IMG/VR virus record: IMGVR_UViG_3300032092_000060
Location: 1 to 45,666 of that record
Origin: a virus
DNA length: 45,666 nt
Reading direction: 5' to 3' (one strand)
The notes beneath the pieces were generated by a model. The model did not search any database. It worked only from the letters and a program-made list of their open reading frames with translations, and was not told where the DNA came from. This document shows positions 16,434-24,911 of this stretch, piece after piece; the stretch's first letter is position 1, and the number at the start of each line of letters is the position of its first letter. A program made the translations under genes and the position numbers.

Positions 16434-16664
16434 TTATGGAAGAGTGGTGTTCTTTTGTTCCTGCACCAGCCTCGCCAGCCATCCATTGATGCCAGCGAGA
16501 ACGGGGCCTGTGATGAGAAGAGGACGTCCAAGATCAGCGTGTTCAAGCATGATCGAAGGATGCCCATTGTAGTCGCAGCGGGTGAACTTGCACCCGCCGC
16601 TGCCATCTATGAGGACAGGAGTGTCTCTCTTAGAATGGACTATCGGTATCTCCTTGTCCCGCAT
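16434..16664 (-). CDS. 76-residue hypothetical protein between helicase and RNR
   Basis: ATG at 16664 is chosen because AAAGGAGG lies six bases upstream. The frame overlaps the end of the primase-helicase gene. The product has DTPVLIDGSGG, a Cys pair (CKFTRC), and ends in GINGWLARLVQEQKNTTLP. It ends just before the RNR start. I do not recognise the family. Confidence 0.7.
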   Translation of the reverse strand: MRDKEIPIVHSKRDTPVLIDGSGGCKFTRCDYNGHPSIMLEHADLGRPLLITGPVLAGINGWLARLVQEQKNTTLP

Positions 16665-18267
16665 GTGGGACCTCCTTTGTAAACGGATCATCGAGCGCCT
16701 CAGTCAAGCGGCCACTCTCCTGATCGTAGATCAACCATCCGGCGAGACCAGTCTCACCAGTGTATCTGTTCTTCAAGACACGAAGGACGTTCACGTTCTT
16801 AAACCGCTCGTCCTGTTGGTTACGCTCCACACCAACGACAAGGTCAGCAAGTTGAGCGATGGCATGAGAACCACGAAGTTGAGCGAGGGAAGTCTGCGCC
16901 CCTTCCTCATGTCCCTTGTCGCCACTAGGGCGCTTGAGGTGGGACACAATGTGGAGGACGATCCTTGTCTCCATCGCCACAGTCTTAAGCTTGGTCATCA
17001 GGTTGTCGAGCATTCGACGCTCGTCACCGTCTTCCTCACCGGAGATCACAATAGAGATATGATCAAGGACAACCATAGTACAGCCGCAACTGACAGCAAG
17101 ATACCGTATACGGGAGATGATGTTATCGATATCAGTACTACCAAAGTGATCATAAAGATAAACGCGGCCAGTTCCCAACGTGAGATCATACGCAAGCTTC
17201 TTCTCCTCTGCGGTTGTCTGCTTCCAATACTTCCTCAGACGCTTGCTGATGGACAGCCCCATCAGATCACGCGCTGCCATCTTCACGCTTTCCTCAAGCC
17301 TGATGATGCCGACTGTGTCACCGTTCTGGATCATGCTCCATTCGATCTCACGCACCATAGCTGACTTGCCGATGCCTGATCCCGCAGTCCACACGATTAC
17401 CTCGCCGGGGCGGAAACCGAGTGTCATCTCCTGTAGCTTCTGCCAAGGGTAGTGATGAGCGAACTCCTCATCATCCTCGAACACCAAGTCCTCGATGTCC
17501 TTGCCATTGAGGATACCGTCAGGACGATAGGTCTTCGCATCATAGATGGCGTTGATAAGTTCCTTGTCTCTGTCAGCAACGTACATGTCGCTGGCGTCCT
17601 TCAAGGGAAGGCTGACAATCTTGGCCTTACCGGGAGGGAGCATAGACGCTACTTCAGCAGCGGCCTTGCGTCCTGGTTCGTCCATGTCGAAGCAGACTAC
17701 CACCTCCTCGTAAGAGGTGAGCCACTCATATGCCTTCTTGATATCGTTCCTTGCACCCTGTGCGCCACTGATCAGGGACACTACAGGGTAGCGATTACCA
17801 AACGCCTGACTGACAGTGAGACAGTCGATCTCACCCTCAGTGATAATCACCTTCTTGCCGCCATCACGGAAGAGGTGTTGCCCAAAGAGTAGAGCGTTGG
17901 ACTTGTCACCAAACCAAGGGAAGCTCTTGTCCTTGGTACGGACATGTTGAGCTACGATGGTTCCTTCAGCGTCACGGTAGTGGGCAATCTGTACAGGCTG
18001 ACCTGACAGTTCACCGATGGTGTAGTTGTACTTCTCACATGTAGCTTGGGTGATCTTCCTCTTGGCGAGAGGCTTGTGATCTCCAGCGTCGATAAGGTTC
18101 TTCACTCGTCTCTCCTTGGGTTGATCGACTTCACCATCTCCCCGCTCCCGGTAGCCACAGCCGAAACACCAGCCGTGACCATCCGAGTAGCGGGCGAGGT
18201 TGTCGCGTGAACCACAAGAGGGACAAGCTTCCTTCCTGATGAAGGTGCTGTCGCTCTCGTTGGTCAT
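16630..18267 (-). CDS. Primase-helicase (gp4-like)
   Basis: 545 residues. The zinc-binding domain has Cys15, 18, 34 and 37. The TOPRIM primase domain starts at KKVIITEGEID (138-148) with the metal site FDMDEPG near 195. The RecA-type DnaB helicase follows: Walker A TAGSGIGKS near 275, Walker B VVLDHISI, and the late LRGSHAIAQLADLVVGVERN segment with the DNA-loop and arginine-finger region. It unwinds DNA and lays primers for the polymerase at 11775-13604. The length matches T7 gp4A (566). It ends 34 bp inside the next small gene. Confidence 0.96.
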   Translation of the reverse strand: MTNESDSTFIRKEACPSCGSRDNLARYSDGHGWCFGCGYRERGDGEVDQPKERRVKNLIDAGDHKPLAKRKITQATCEKYNYTIGELSGQPVQIAHYRDAEGTIVAQHVRTKDKSFPWFGDKSNALLFGQHLFRDGGKKVIITEGEIDCLTVSQAFGNRYPVVSLISGAQGARNDIKKAYEWLTSYEEVVVCFDMDEPGRKAAAEVASMLPPGKAKIVSLPLKDASDMYVADRDKELINAIYDAKTYRPDGILNGKDIEDLVFEDDEEFAHHYPWQKLQEMTLGFRPGEVIVWTAGSGIGKSAMVREIEWSMIQNGDTVGIIRLEESVKMAARDLMGLSISKRLRKYWKQTTAEEKKLAYDLTLGTGRVYLYDHFGSTDIDNIISRIRYLAVSCGCTMVVLDHISIVISGEEDGDERRMLDNLMTKLKTVAMETRIVLHIVSHLKRPSGDKGHEEGAQTSLAQLRGSHAIAQLADLVVGVERNQQDERFKNVNVLRVLKNRYTGETGLAGWLIYDQESGRLTEALDDPFTKEVPHAGQGDTDSPF

Positions 18268-18488
18268 TAGTTCACCGCGTCGAGGGCGTAGACATCTTCC
18301 ACGGTGTCATTGAAGATGCTGATCAGCGTATCCTTTGGAACACCGATACCACGTGCAATCACAGCAGAGGCAGTGATGGTGGCAGTAAGTGCCTCAGCGG
18401 GATCAGCATCAAGGCCCTTGAAGATGTCAAAGAGGAGGTTGGTATAAGAGAGGGACTGTTCAGCCTTGTCTTCGAGATTGTTATCCAT
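18267..18488 (-). CDS. Small helical protein, paralogue of the next-upstream gene
   Basis: 73 residues. The second half, 'ALTATITASAVIAR.GIGVPKDTLISIFNDTVEDVY', resembles the protein at 18501-18719 ('VLSATAMANAILNRSSGIPLEVFSAATDRIAEIVY'), and both end in Val-Asn. The pair looks like an old tandem duplication. The stop touches the primase-helicase start. Function is unknown. Confidence 0.7.
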   Translation of the reverse strand: MDNNLEDKAEQSLSYTNLLFDIFKGLDADPAEALTATITASAVIARGIGVPKDTLISIFNDTVEDVYALDAVN

Positions 18489-18500
18489 TGTGTGTCCTTA

Positions 18501-18719
18501 TCAGTTAACTACGGGGGTGTCGGAGTTGTATACAATCTCAGCGATGCGGTCTGTCGCAGCACTGAAGACCTCCAGCGGGATACCAGAGGACCTGTTGAGG
18601 ATGGCGTTAGCCATTGCAGTCGCTGAGAGTACCTCCTCCAAAGTCAGGCCAGCACCTACTGCTGTACTAAGGATTTCCTCTGCGCGTTCACGAACCCTCT
18701 CCACACGATCTTTCTTCAA
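18501..18719 (-). CDS. Small helical protein, paralogue of the next-downstream gene
   Basis: 72 residues, charged N-terminal helix (MKKDRVERVRERAEEIL) followed by the shared 'GIPLEVFSAATDRIAEIVY' block. It overlaps the end of the MazG-like gene by 4 bp. Its position in the dNTP and replication operon suggests a regulatory or scaffold role, which remains a guess. Confidence 0.7.
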   Translation of the reverse strand: MKKDRVERVRERAEEILSTAVGAGLTLEEVLSATAMANAILNRSSGIPLEVFSAATDRIAEIVYNSDTPVVN

Positions 18720-19057
18720 CGGTTATCTCCTGATCCAGTGATGACCTTCCGCTTCGCACGGTCAGCCAGTTTGTCGATGTTCATCTGAGCGATGTCGGCC
18801 AGCGGCATCTCAAGCTCATCAGCGATCATGGCGATGTACCAAAGGACATCACCAATCTCAGCGGCAAGCTTCTCCTTGGCAGGGTGAGACAGGCGTCCGT
18901 GATTGTAAGGGTTGCGGTACTTCTCGTCGCCCCTGTGGAACCGCTTCATGACCCCGGCCACCTCGCCAGCTTCCTCAGTGAGGCCGTGAACGAAGTGGTC
19001 GAGGCTGTTACCCATCGCAGTCTTGCGGGCCGCAGTCTGGTAGTCGTTCATGTGCAT
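18716..19057 (-). CDS. MazG-like nucleotide pyrophosphohydrolase
   Basis: 113 residues. The MazG metal-binding pattern is visible as LTEEAGEVAGV (26-36) and EIGDVLWYIAMIADEL (about 67-82). The family hydrolyses (d)NTPs to monophosphates. In phages it has been linked to nucleotide salvage and control of host alarmone levels. ATG 19057 overlaps the stop of the upstream gene (ATGA). A second ATG two codons later is possible. It lies between endonuclease I and primase-helicase. Confidence 0.85.
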   Translation of the reverse strand: MHMNDYQTAARKTAMGNSLDHFVHGLTEEAGEVAGVMKRFHRGDEKYRNPYNHGRLSHPAKEKLAAEIGDVLWYIAMIADELEMPLADIAQMNIDKLADRAKRKVITGSGDNR

Positions 19058-19254
19058 CAGATTGCGTGTCCCTTATCACCGACAGTCAGGCACAATGCGT
19101 TCCAGTCCTTGATCTCACCGGACCCCTTCGCTTCCTCCATCATCTGGACGAAGGCTTGCTTATTGGTCTCGCAGTTGGGAACAGGCATGGCTTCCATCTG
19201 GAGTTCACCAGTGGAGGTGACGATGGAGATGACGAGGAAATAGAGCGGTCCCAT
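19057..19254 (-). CDS. 65-residue hypothetical protein
   Basis: Starts MGPLYFLVISIVTSTGELQ, a predicted beta-hairpin, then a helical AFVQMMEEAKGSGEIKDW segment. Start and stop codons overlap the genes on both sides, which supports translation. No function can be assigned. Confidence 0.65.
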   Translation of the reverse strand: MGPLYFLVISIVTSTGELQMEAMPVPNCETNKQAFVQMMEEAKGSGEIKDWNALCLTVGDKGHAI

Positions 19255-19478
19255 TAGAGTTCCTCCGTGTTCAGTTCGTAGCGGGCGTAACGCTGACCAG
19301 TCGCATCCTTCTTGAGGACAGAGCTGATCGGCACACCAAGTTCCTTGAGATCAGCGATGCGGCGCGGTAGGGCGCGGCAACGATAGAGGGCCTGGGCCTC
19401 GACGTTGGTGATCGATCCCTTGTTCAGAAGGTGATCGAAGATCAGGTCGAGCATGGGCTTCTTGTTGAGGGTCTTCAT
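19254..19478 (-). CDS. Small winged-helix-like DNA-binding protein
   Basis: 74 residues. The sequence 'MLDLIFDHLLNKGSITNVEAQALYRCRALPRRIADLKELGVPI' followed by a basic strand and 'RYARYELN' fits the helix-turn-helix and wing of small phage DNA-binding proteins. It overlaps the end of endonuclease I and the start of the next gene by one to three bases. Target is unknown. Confidence 0.7.
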   Translation of the reverse strand: MKTLNKKPMLDLIFDHLLNKGSITNVEAQALYRCRALPRRIADLKELGVPISSVLKKDATGQRYARYELNTEEL

Positions 19479-19957
19479 TAGGCATGTCCTCTCATAAGGT
19501 CCGCAAACGCGGTGCCAGTTGCTTTCTCGATTGCTTGGATTGCGCGAGGATCAGAGGGTTCAGCTATCCAGTCCTTAGGGACCAGCCTAGCTGCGAAAAG
19601 AAACCCGTAGTCCTCACACCACTTGGCGTAAGTGGTCTTGCTTGTCTTGCTGATACGTTGGTTAGGGTTTGAGAAGACGAAGCGAACGTCGAGGTCTGGA
19701 TACTCAGCCGCGATGTGCTTGTGCTTCTGCCTATCAGCAGTCACGAACCTCCCCTTGGTCTCGATGATGATACCGTTGGGAAGGATGAAGTCAGCACAGT
19801 AGCTCCTCGTCTTGAGCGGAGGAGTGTATCTGATCTTCGCACCCTCGTAGATGATAGGGACGGATAGGCTGCGGAGTTGATCCGCAACCTTATCCTCTAG
19901 TCCACTACGGTAGCCTTCGATCAGACCTCGCTGATCAGAAGTCTTCTTCGCCATCAT
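19478..19957 (-). CDS. Endonuclease I, Holliday-junction resolvase (gp3-like)
   Basis: About 159 residues. The catalytic residues of T7 endonuclease I are all present: Glu in RSGLEDK, Asp in YCADF, and Glu and Lys in IIIETKG. If translation begins at the second ATG (19954), they fall at E20, D55, E65 and K67, exactly the T7 numbering. The enzyme resolves branched replication intermediates and helps break down host DNA. The gene starts inside the acidic tail of the SSB gene. Longer upstream readings of this frame are antisense to nothing useful and overlap SSB too far. Confidence 0.94.
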   Translation of the reverse strand: MMAKKTSDQRGLIEGYRSGLEDKVADQLRSLSVPIIYEGAKIRYTPPLKTRSYCADFILPNGIIIETKGRFVTADRQKHKHIAAEYPDLDVRFVFSNPNQRISKTSKTTYAKWCEDYGFLFAARLVPKDWIAEPSDPRAIQAIEKATGTAFADLMRGHA

Positions 19958-20630
19958 CTTCAGATGTGGTGTCAAAGCCTTCCTTGGCAGCAGGAGCCAT
20001 GCTCTCGTCGTACTCGAAGCCTTCCTCCTTGCTGAAGCCGTAACCCTCAGCGTTACCACCATCACCGGAGCGAAGCTCGATGATCTGGACAGCGTTGAGG
20101 TAGAGGCCAACACCAGCGGTGCCAGTACCGACGATGAAGTAGGGAGCAGCTTCAAACGAAGCCTTACCTACAGTGCCACCCCAGATCGACGGCGGGTTCT
20201 TGATGACCTGTCCCTTGGCGTCAAAGATGGTGGGCTTGCGAGACCACGGCTTGCCAGTCTTCCTGTTCTTGCCTGACGCTGTCATCTTGATCTTGAAGAT
20301 GATGTTACCAGTCGGCTCCTCAGTCTCCTTGTCGAACTCCTCAGTGTACAACTGGTTCACCGACAGTTCCTTCAGCTTCTTGCGCTGCTGAACGGAGAGC
20401 TGATCGAACTTGGCCTGACCTTCCTCAACTGCCTTATCATGGACAGGCTTGAGCTTCTGGATCAGGGGCCGCGCTTCCTCAGCGGAGAGGATAAGCTGGA
20501 CAGAGTATTCACCCTGCGGCTTGGGGTAGTTGTCGTTACCGAAGTCCGGCTCATTCAGACGGGGGTAACGGAAGGTGGCCTTGGGAGAAACAACCTTGGT
20601 GGTTTCACGCTTCTGCATCTTGTCAGTCAT
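19935..20630 (-). CDS. Single-stranded DNA-binding protein (gp2.5-like)
   Basis: 231 residues, the length of T7 gp2.5 (232). An OB-fold region with ATFRYPRLNEPDFGN (18-32) and IFKIKMTASGKNRKTGKPW in the middle is followed by a flexible region. The acidic C-terminal tail ends in Phe (EDDGEEDF), the hallmark by which gp2.5 contacts polymerase and helicase. ATG at 20630 follows GTGAG. Confidence 0.92.
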   Translation of the reverse strand: MTDKMQKRETTKVVSPKATFRYPRLNEPDFGNDNYPKPQGEYSVQLILSAEEARPLIQKLKPVHDKAVEEGQAKFDQLSVQQRKKLKELSVNQLYTEEFDKETEEPTGNIIFKIKMTASGKNRKTGKPWSRKPTIFDAKGQVIKNPPSIWGGTVGKASFEAAPYFIVGTGTAGVGLYLNAVQIIELRSGDGGNAEGYGFSKEEGFEYDESMAPAAKEGFDTTSEDDGEEDF

Positions 20631-20652
20631 TCAATGTTCTCACTAGTGGGAG

Positions 20653-20781
20653 TTAATGGTCAAAGGTAGAGAGGTCGATCCCGGCCTCAGCCAGTTCGAT
20701 CATCAGGTCCAGAGGGAGAGGCTCACCATCAGCGATGTATTCCTCAGCCCTCTCGATCAGCAGTTCAAGATAGTACCGCAT
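20653..20781 (-). CDS. 42-residue hypothetical protein
   Basis: ATG at 20781 with AAGGAG ten bases upstream, overlapping the end of the previous gene. The product MRYYLELLIERAEEYIADG... has a charged helix followed by PLPLDLMIELAEAGIDLSTF. Very short acidic proteins like this recur next to SSB in related podophages. Function is unknown. Confidence 0.7.
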   Translation of the reverse strand: MRYYLELLIERAEEYIADGEPLPLDLMIELAEAGIDLSTFDH

Positions 20782-21040
20782 CGTTCACAAGCTCCTTCTC
20801 AATGTACATGCGTGCAGCGTTGAATTGGTCCTTCGCTACGATCTTCTCGCTGTTGATCATGTTAGAGATCGTGGAGAGGGCGGTGCCAGGATGGACACCG
20901 TACACACCACACAGCATGAGGAAGAAGGCAGCGGCCCCGAGTACCTGTTCCTCAGGGTGGAACCTCTGGACCGCATCAGTGACAGCCATGCAGCACCGAG
21001 AGGTTTCGAGGGAGGAAGCGTTGGTTAGTTTGTCAATCAT
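20765..21040 (-). CDS. 91-residue hypothetical helical protein
   Basis: From ATG 21040, which overlaps the stop of the upstream gene. An ATG at 21055 is also possible. The middle, PEEQVLGAAAFFLMLCGVYGVHPGTAL, is a hydrophobic helix. Its spacing of LxxA...G(V/I)xxxxxxS loosely resembles the small proteins at 18267-18719. Function is unknown. Confidence 0.65.
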   Translation of the reverse strand: MIDKLTNASSLETSRCCMAVTDAVQRFHPEEQVLGAAAFFLMLCGVYGVHPGTALSTISNMINSEKIVAKDQFNAARMYIEKELVNDAVLS

Positions 21041-21191
21041 GCTTGAAGTATCCATCCTTCTTGAGCGCACCGACGATGATGCCACGTACCTTCCTGTCCT
21101 CCCCCTTGGTGAGGGAGGATCGGTCGATCTTCGTGCCATCTACCTCGATGGAGTTGCTTGCAGCACCCATGCGGATCGTGATGTGGGCCAT
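21033..21191 (-). CDS. 52-residue hypothetical protein, first gene after RNA polymerase
   Basis: ATG at 21191 follows AGGAGATCACCA. The product is MAHITIRMGAASNSIEVDG..., basic at the end (ALKKDGYFKHD), with a predicted beta-sheet fold. It opens the DNA-metabolism operon immediately after the candidate phage promoter at 21222-21237. Confidence 0.7.
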   Translation of the reverse strand: MAHITIRMGAASNSIEVDGTKIDRSSLTKGEDRKVRGIIVGALKKDGYFKHD

Positions 21192-21221
21192 TGGTGATCT
21201 CCTGTGAATGTTGGGTAGGGC

Positions 21222-21237
21222 TAATATGGGGGAGAAG
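21222..21237 (-). promoter_or_regulatory. Candidate phage RNA polymerase promoter after the RNA polymerase gene
   Basis: The sense strand reads CTTCTCCCCCATATTA in the 64-bp gap between RNA polymerase and the next gene. A TCCCAT/ATGGGA inverted repeat (21239-21252) lies just upstream. T7 places its first class II promoters right after gene 1, so the location fits. It shares 14 to 15 of 16 bases with the copies at 10008 and 30325. Confidence 0.6.
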
Positions 21238-21255
21238 TTCCCATAAATGGGACTA

Positions 21256-23634
21256 TCATGCGAAAAAGAAAGAGCTTTCCAGCACTCCGTTGATGTCCAG
21301 CTTCCCTTTATCAGGGACAGGCGGGAGGTTCTTCGCCACGCGAGGACCAATGGCATCAGCCACCCGTTCCCTCAGTTCCTCCAGCACATCATGGTCCGTG
21401 TACATCTGGACGAAACTGGTGCGGATACAGGCACCGAGCATGTCCATGTCACAGGCCAAGGTTCCGAAGCTATCGTGGACCACAGAGAAGGAAGTGATCC
21501 CCTGATCGAGGGCGAGGTTCACCATCCCAACCAGTGCCGCAGCGTCAAGGCTGTGGACGAAGTTTGGAGGCAGCCCTTGACCAGAGCGCCTTCCATCCAC
21601 GGTGTCCAGTTTGGGTTCGTAGGAGGCATAGTGAACCCGCTTCCCCATAACCAGAACATCAGTCCTCCCCATCTTCATATCGAAGTACTGTTGCAGCACA
21701 GGCCACCCTGACGGGGTCACCCATGACACATGCTCCTTCTTCTTGGACATGACAGAGGCAAGCTTGCGGAGGTATGCCATCCCCTCCTTGGCTGCCACAA
21801 CCACATCACCAATGCTGTTCCATACCAACATGGCAATCTGATCCTCACGCTCCTTGTCGAACGAATGTCCACCCTCGCGGAGAGCGGCGCGGACATAGTC
21901 CTTGCAGGATGCGAACGTCCCACCATAGGGAAGCACCATGACAGGACGCTTGGCAACGCTGCGGGTCACGATCCCCTTGAGAGTGGGGTCTTTCGCCACG
22001 GTGACGTTAGCGACACGGCCATAGATGTCCTGCGGTGTGTCCATAGGTACAAGGTTGGTAGCCTCGCCACCGATGGGATCACGGAGCATGGCGCTGTAGT
22101 GCTGAAGTCCGTTACAGCTACCATCCACGGAGATGGGGAGGTGGGTCACGAATTCCACTCCTTCCTCCATGTACCCTGCCCACTCATAGCAAGCGGCAAG
22201 GAACAGCCAAGGCTGGTCGGCCTCGATCCACCAGCGATTGCTCAGTGGGTCTTCAGAAACCTGGCGGATGCTCTCCTGATTATCGATGGTCCAGTTGATG
22301 CGTTCCGCCAGCGAGACCTTATCCACCCCAAACGTGTTCGCCACATGGATGGCAAGCCATGCCACCCCTGCTTCACCGATGGGCCTACCTTCAGCGAACT
22401 TCAGCAGTCCCTTCTGGTAGTCCGTACCTTGAGGGTTAGGACCAGCGCCTTGGGCATACAGGCGACCACGGAAGTCACACTGATACACATAGTACACTGT
22501 CTTGTCCTTGAACTCCTCAGCAACATCGATGGTGCGCTTGAGGTTCAGCCTACGGGATACCTGCTTGACACGCTTGATGTGTACCTCTCTGGTCTGACGC
22601 TTCCACTCCTTCAGTACGTCAGGGTCAGTGTCCATGTTGGGAAGACGGGGAGGTAGCTCCACATCCTTGATCACAGGGAGGATGTCCCAGTCCAGCCCCT
22701 TATCCCAGAGATACTGCATCACCTTCAGCACAGGCTGGTTGATCTGCCACCCAGTGGACTGGACAGCATTGATGGCGCGGTAGACAGCGGGCATGTCTGC
22801 CTTCTCCAGCAGCTTCAGCCTGTCCTTCTTGTGGAAGGCAGTGAGGATGTTGTACTTCTCCCTCATCTGTTCAGTGTGGTACCCACCATTGTACGGAGTG
22901 GACCACGGCAGGGGCTTCTCAATGCAGGGAAGGACCACAGGCTTGGTCTCCTCCATGATGTCGGTGGTCTGCTCAATCCATTCCAAGGTGCGTTCTGAGA
23001 GGGTGAGGTGGTACTCCACACCGCGAGACCCATCACGCTCGATGATACCTCCACAATCCAGCAAACACTGGATCACAACATAGCCCACAGAAACCTTCAT
23101 CTGGTGGCTCCAGTGGTTCCACTTGTCATCCTTGTTTTCCATTGTGTGGACAACCACTGCACGGATGGTGGCGAGATTGTTGGTGTGCTGCTTCTTCTTC
23201 TTCATCACATGATCAAGGAGACGCTTGTGCTTAGTGGCGAAGGCTTTCACCCTGCACTCATGCTCCACCCATGAGCCAATTGAGGCGGCTGCCCTATGCT
23301 CAGGGCAACCACCCCTGCCCATGATCAGATCGAAGATCACCCGCACACCGATATAGGCTGCAAGTTCAGGCTCCACATCAGACAGAGGCTTGTACGCCTG
23401 TGGCCACCGCCCCTTACCATTCTCAGCGATGTCCTTGAGCCATGCTGTGATGTTCTCAGCGACAGGATGGTAGAGGTTATCGACAATGCGTGAGGTGGCA
23501 CCAGTGCTTGCCATCTGCCCACGGTCCCTCTCCTTCGCCAGCCTAGCCCTAAACCTCTCCTTGCCAAGGTCCAGCATCTGCGCTTCCAAGTCGAGTTGGT
23601 TCTCACATACAGGATCGAGATAAATATGGGTCAT
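21256..23634 (-). CDS. T7-type single-subunit RNA polymerase (gp1-like)
   Basis: 792 residues, somewhat shorter than T7's 883. The catalytic core is complete: DGSCNGLQHYSAMLRD (T7 Asp537 region), KRPVMVLPYGG (Lys631 and Tyr639 region) and VVHDSFGT (Asp812 region), with the family's terminal FFFA-like aromatic foot (SFFFA). It transcribes the phage middle and late genes from its own promoters. ATG 23634 is preferred over 23655 because AAGGAG lies six bases before it. A long hairpin at 23680-23731 lies in its leader. Confidence 0.96.
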   Translation of the reverse strand: MTHIYLDPVCENQLDLEAQMLDLGKERFRARLAKERDRGQMASTGATSRIVDNLYHPVAENITAWLKDIAENGKGRWPQAYKPLSDVEPELAAYIGVRVIFDLIMGRGGCPEHRAAASIGSWVEHECRVKAFATKHKRLLDHVMKKKKQHTNNLATIRAVVVHTMENKDDKWNHWSHQMKVSVGYVVIQCLLDCGGIIERDGSRGVEYHLTLSERTLEWIEQTTDIMEETKPVVLPCIEKPLPWSTPYNGGYHTEQMREKYNILTAFHKKDRLKLLEKADMPAVYRAINAVQSTGWQINQPVLKVMQYLWDKGLDWDILPVIKDVELPPRLPNMDTDPDVLKEWKRQTREVHIKRVKQVSRRLNLKRTIDVAEEFKDKTVYYVYQCDFRGRLYAQGAGPNPQGTDYQKGLLKFAEGRPIGEAGVAWLAIHVANTFGVDKVSLAERINWTIDNQESIRQVSEDPLSNRWWIEADQPWLFLAACYEWAGYMEEGVEFVTHLPISVDGSCNGLQHYSAMLRDPIGGEATNLVPMDTPQDIYGRVANVTVAKDPTLKGIVTRSVAKRPVMVLPYGGTFASCKDYVRAALREGGHSFDKEREDQIAMLVWNSIGDVVVAAKEGMAYLRKLASVMSKKKEHVSWVTPSGWPVLQQYFDMKMGRTDVLVMGKRVHYASYEPKLDTVDGRRSGQGLPPNFVHSLDAAALVGMVNLALDQGITSFSVVHDSFGTLACDMDMLGACIRTSFVQMYTDHDVLEELRERVADAIGPRVAKNLPPVPDKGKLDINGVLESSFFFA

Positions 23635-23679
23635 TCGGTTCTCCTTATTGCCCATGAAATCAATGGGTTACCAAGGGAA

Positions 23680-23731
23680 CCTCCCACCTATGGGTCGAGG
23701 GGTAGAGATACATCATCTCTAAGGTGGGAGG
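23680..23731 (-). other. Long RNA hairpin in the RNA polymerase leader
   Basis: CCTCCCACCT pairs perfectly with AGGTGGGAGG (10 bp), and inside it TAGAGAT pairs with ATCTCTA. There is no T-tract, so it is not a standard terminator. It may be an RNase III-type processing site, as found between T7 early genes, or a regulator of RNA polymerase translation. Confidence 0.7.
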
Positions 23732-23760
23732 GTATTCCCCTTTAGTAACAATGGCTTAGA

Positions 23761-24561
23761 TCAGTTTCTTCTGAGGACCTGCGCCAGGTTTTCCATGCCC
23801 TTGCGGGTGGCTTTGACGTAACGCTGTGTAGTCTGGAGGTTCTTGTGCCCTGCCCACTTCTGGATGAGCAGCACGTTGTCGGTAGCCTCAGCGAGGCGGG
23901 TGATGGCGGTGTGCCTGAGAGTGTAGACCACCACATCCTTGCCCATGCCTAGGCTGTCCCGCGCCTTGGTGAACTCGTCGGAGTACTTGGAGTAGGTGAT
24001 GCTACCACCTGCGTCGAAGTGCTTGCGTAGCCTCACGGCGGCGGCCTTGGCATCGGGCGAGAGGATGATGGTGCGATCATCCCCATTCTTTGTGTCCATC
24101 AGGGTGAGTTCATCTCCCTGCACATGCCACTCCCCTTTGACTACCTCTCCCGGCCTGATCCCTGTGTCCATGAGAAGGATGGTCAGGTCGCGCCGCTCAG
24201 GTCTGGACCACGGATAGTTGACCAGCCCCTCCCTCTCCCCATCAGTCAGAACGCGCTGACGAGGCTTACCTTCCTTCTGCAAGGGTATCTCCACACGCTG
24301 CACCTTGGGATCAAAGCGCCTTGCTACAGTGAACATCTTGGACAGGGCCGAGAGGTAGCGGTTGATGGTGCTGCCTGTCAGATCACGGGCCTTGAGATGG
24401 TCTGTGAAGTCCAACACCTTGCGGTAGTCCAGTGTCCTGATGTCAGTGTCATCCCCGAAATAGTCGAGGACTTCATCAGCCATGGCAACCAGCCTGTGCT
24501 TGGACTTGGCGTCCTGCCAATCGGTGCGCCTTGCTTCGTTGAGTATGGTCTTGAGCTTCAT
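23761..24561 (-). CDS. int: Tyrosine recombinase (integrase)
   Basis: 266 residues. An N-terminal SAM-like core-binding domain (about 1-90) is followed by the catalytic domain: first Arg in MDTGIRPGEV, Lys in DTKNGDD, then YTLRHTAITR, AGHKNLQTT and the nucleophile Tyr in TQRYVKA. The usual first His of the HxxR motif is Tyr here. It would insert the phage into the host chromosome. It follows the MarR-like gene with a 4-bp overlap and precedes the RNA polymerase, the arrangement of integrase-bearing T7-like marine phages. I could not identify attP. Confidence 0.93.
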   Translation of the reverse strand: MKLKTILNEARRTDWQDAKSKHRLVAMADEVLDYFGDDTDIRTLDYRKVLDFTDHLKARDLTGSTINRYLSALSKMFTVARRFDPKVQRVEIPLQKEGKPRQRVLTDGEREGLVNYPWSRPERRDLTILLMDTGIRPGEVVKGEWHVQGDELTLMDTKNGDDRTIILSPDAKAAAVRLRKHFDAGGSITYSKYSDEFTKARDSLGMGKDVVVYTLRHTAITRLAEATDNVLLIQKWAGHKNLQTTQRYVKATRKGMENLAQVLRRN

Positions 24562-24911
24562 GTTTCCATCACCTTGTTGATGTCCTGCTGTAGCTTCTTG
24601 CCCTTAGGTGTCAGCTTCACCCTCTTGATCCGGCTGTCATGTGCATCCTCATAGGTCTCCACTAGACCAAGACCTGGTCTGTTCCGCGCACGGTCACCTC
24701 GCTCAGTGAGGGTAAGCACATGCCGAGAGGCTGATGAACGTGTGAGTTCTGTCACCTTCTCGATCTGCTTGATGGTGCTGTCCGGGTACTGCATCACGTA
24801 CAAGAATACGAGGACTGTTGATGCCGATAGGCTGTCGCTAGGATCAAGTCTACGGATCAATTCGATGGGCAGTATGGCTTTCATATAGCTGTGAGTTCTA
24901 ACGTCTCCCAT
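24558..24911 (-). CDS. MarR-like winged-helix regulator coupled to the integrase
   Basis: 117 residues from ATG 24911, which has GAGGA seven bases upstream. A later ATG at 24884 has no such site. The fold is that of MarR proteins: STVLVFLYVMQYPDSTIKQIEKVTELTRSSASRHVLTLTERG is helix-turn-helix, then a wing with DSRIKRVKLTPKGKKL. Overlap with the integrase start (ATGA) implies co-expression. It is the best candidate for a lysogeny regulator. The actual target is unknown. Confidence 0.8.
   Translation of the reverse strand: MGDVRTHSYMKAILPIELIRRLDPSDSLSASTVLVFLYVMQYPDSTIKQIEKVTELTRSSASRHVLTLTERGDRARNRPGLGLVETYEDAHDSRIKRVKLTPKGKKLQQDINKVMET

Noticed and set aside
23656-23760. attP core or tRNA piece beside the integrase
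   Set aside because: No tRNA T-arm or other tRNA feature could be recognised. The hairpin there has no clear core repeat.
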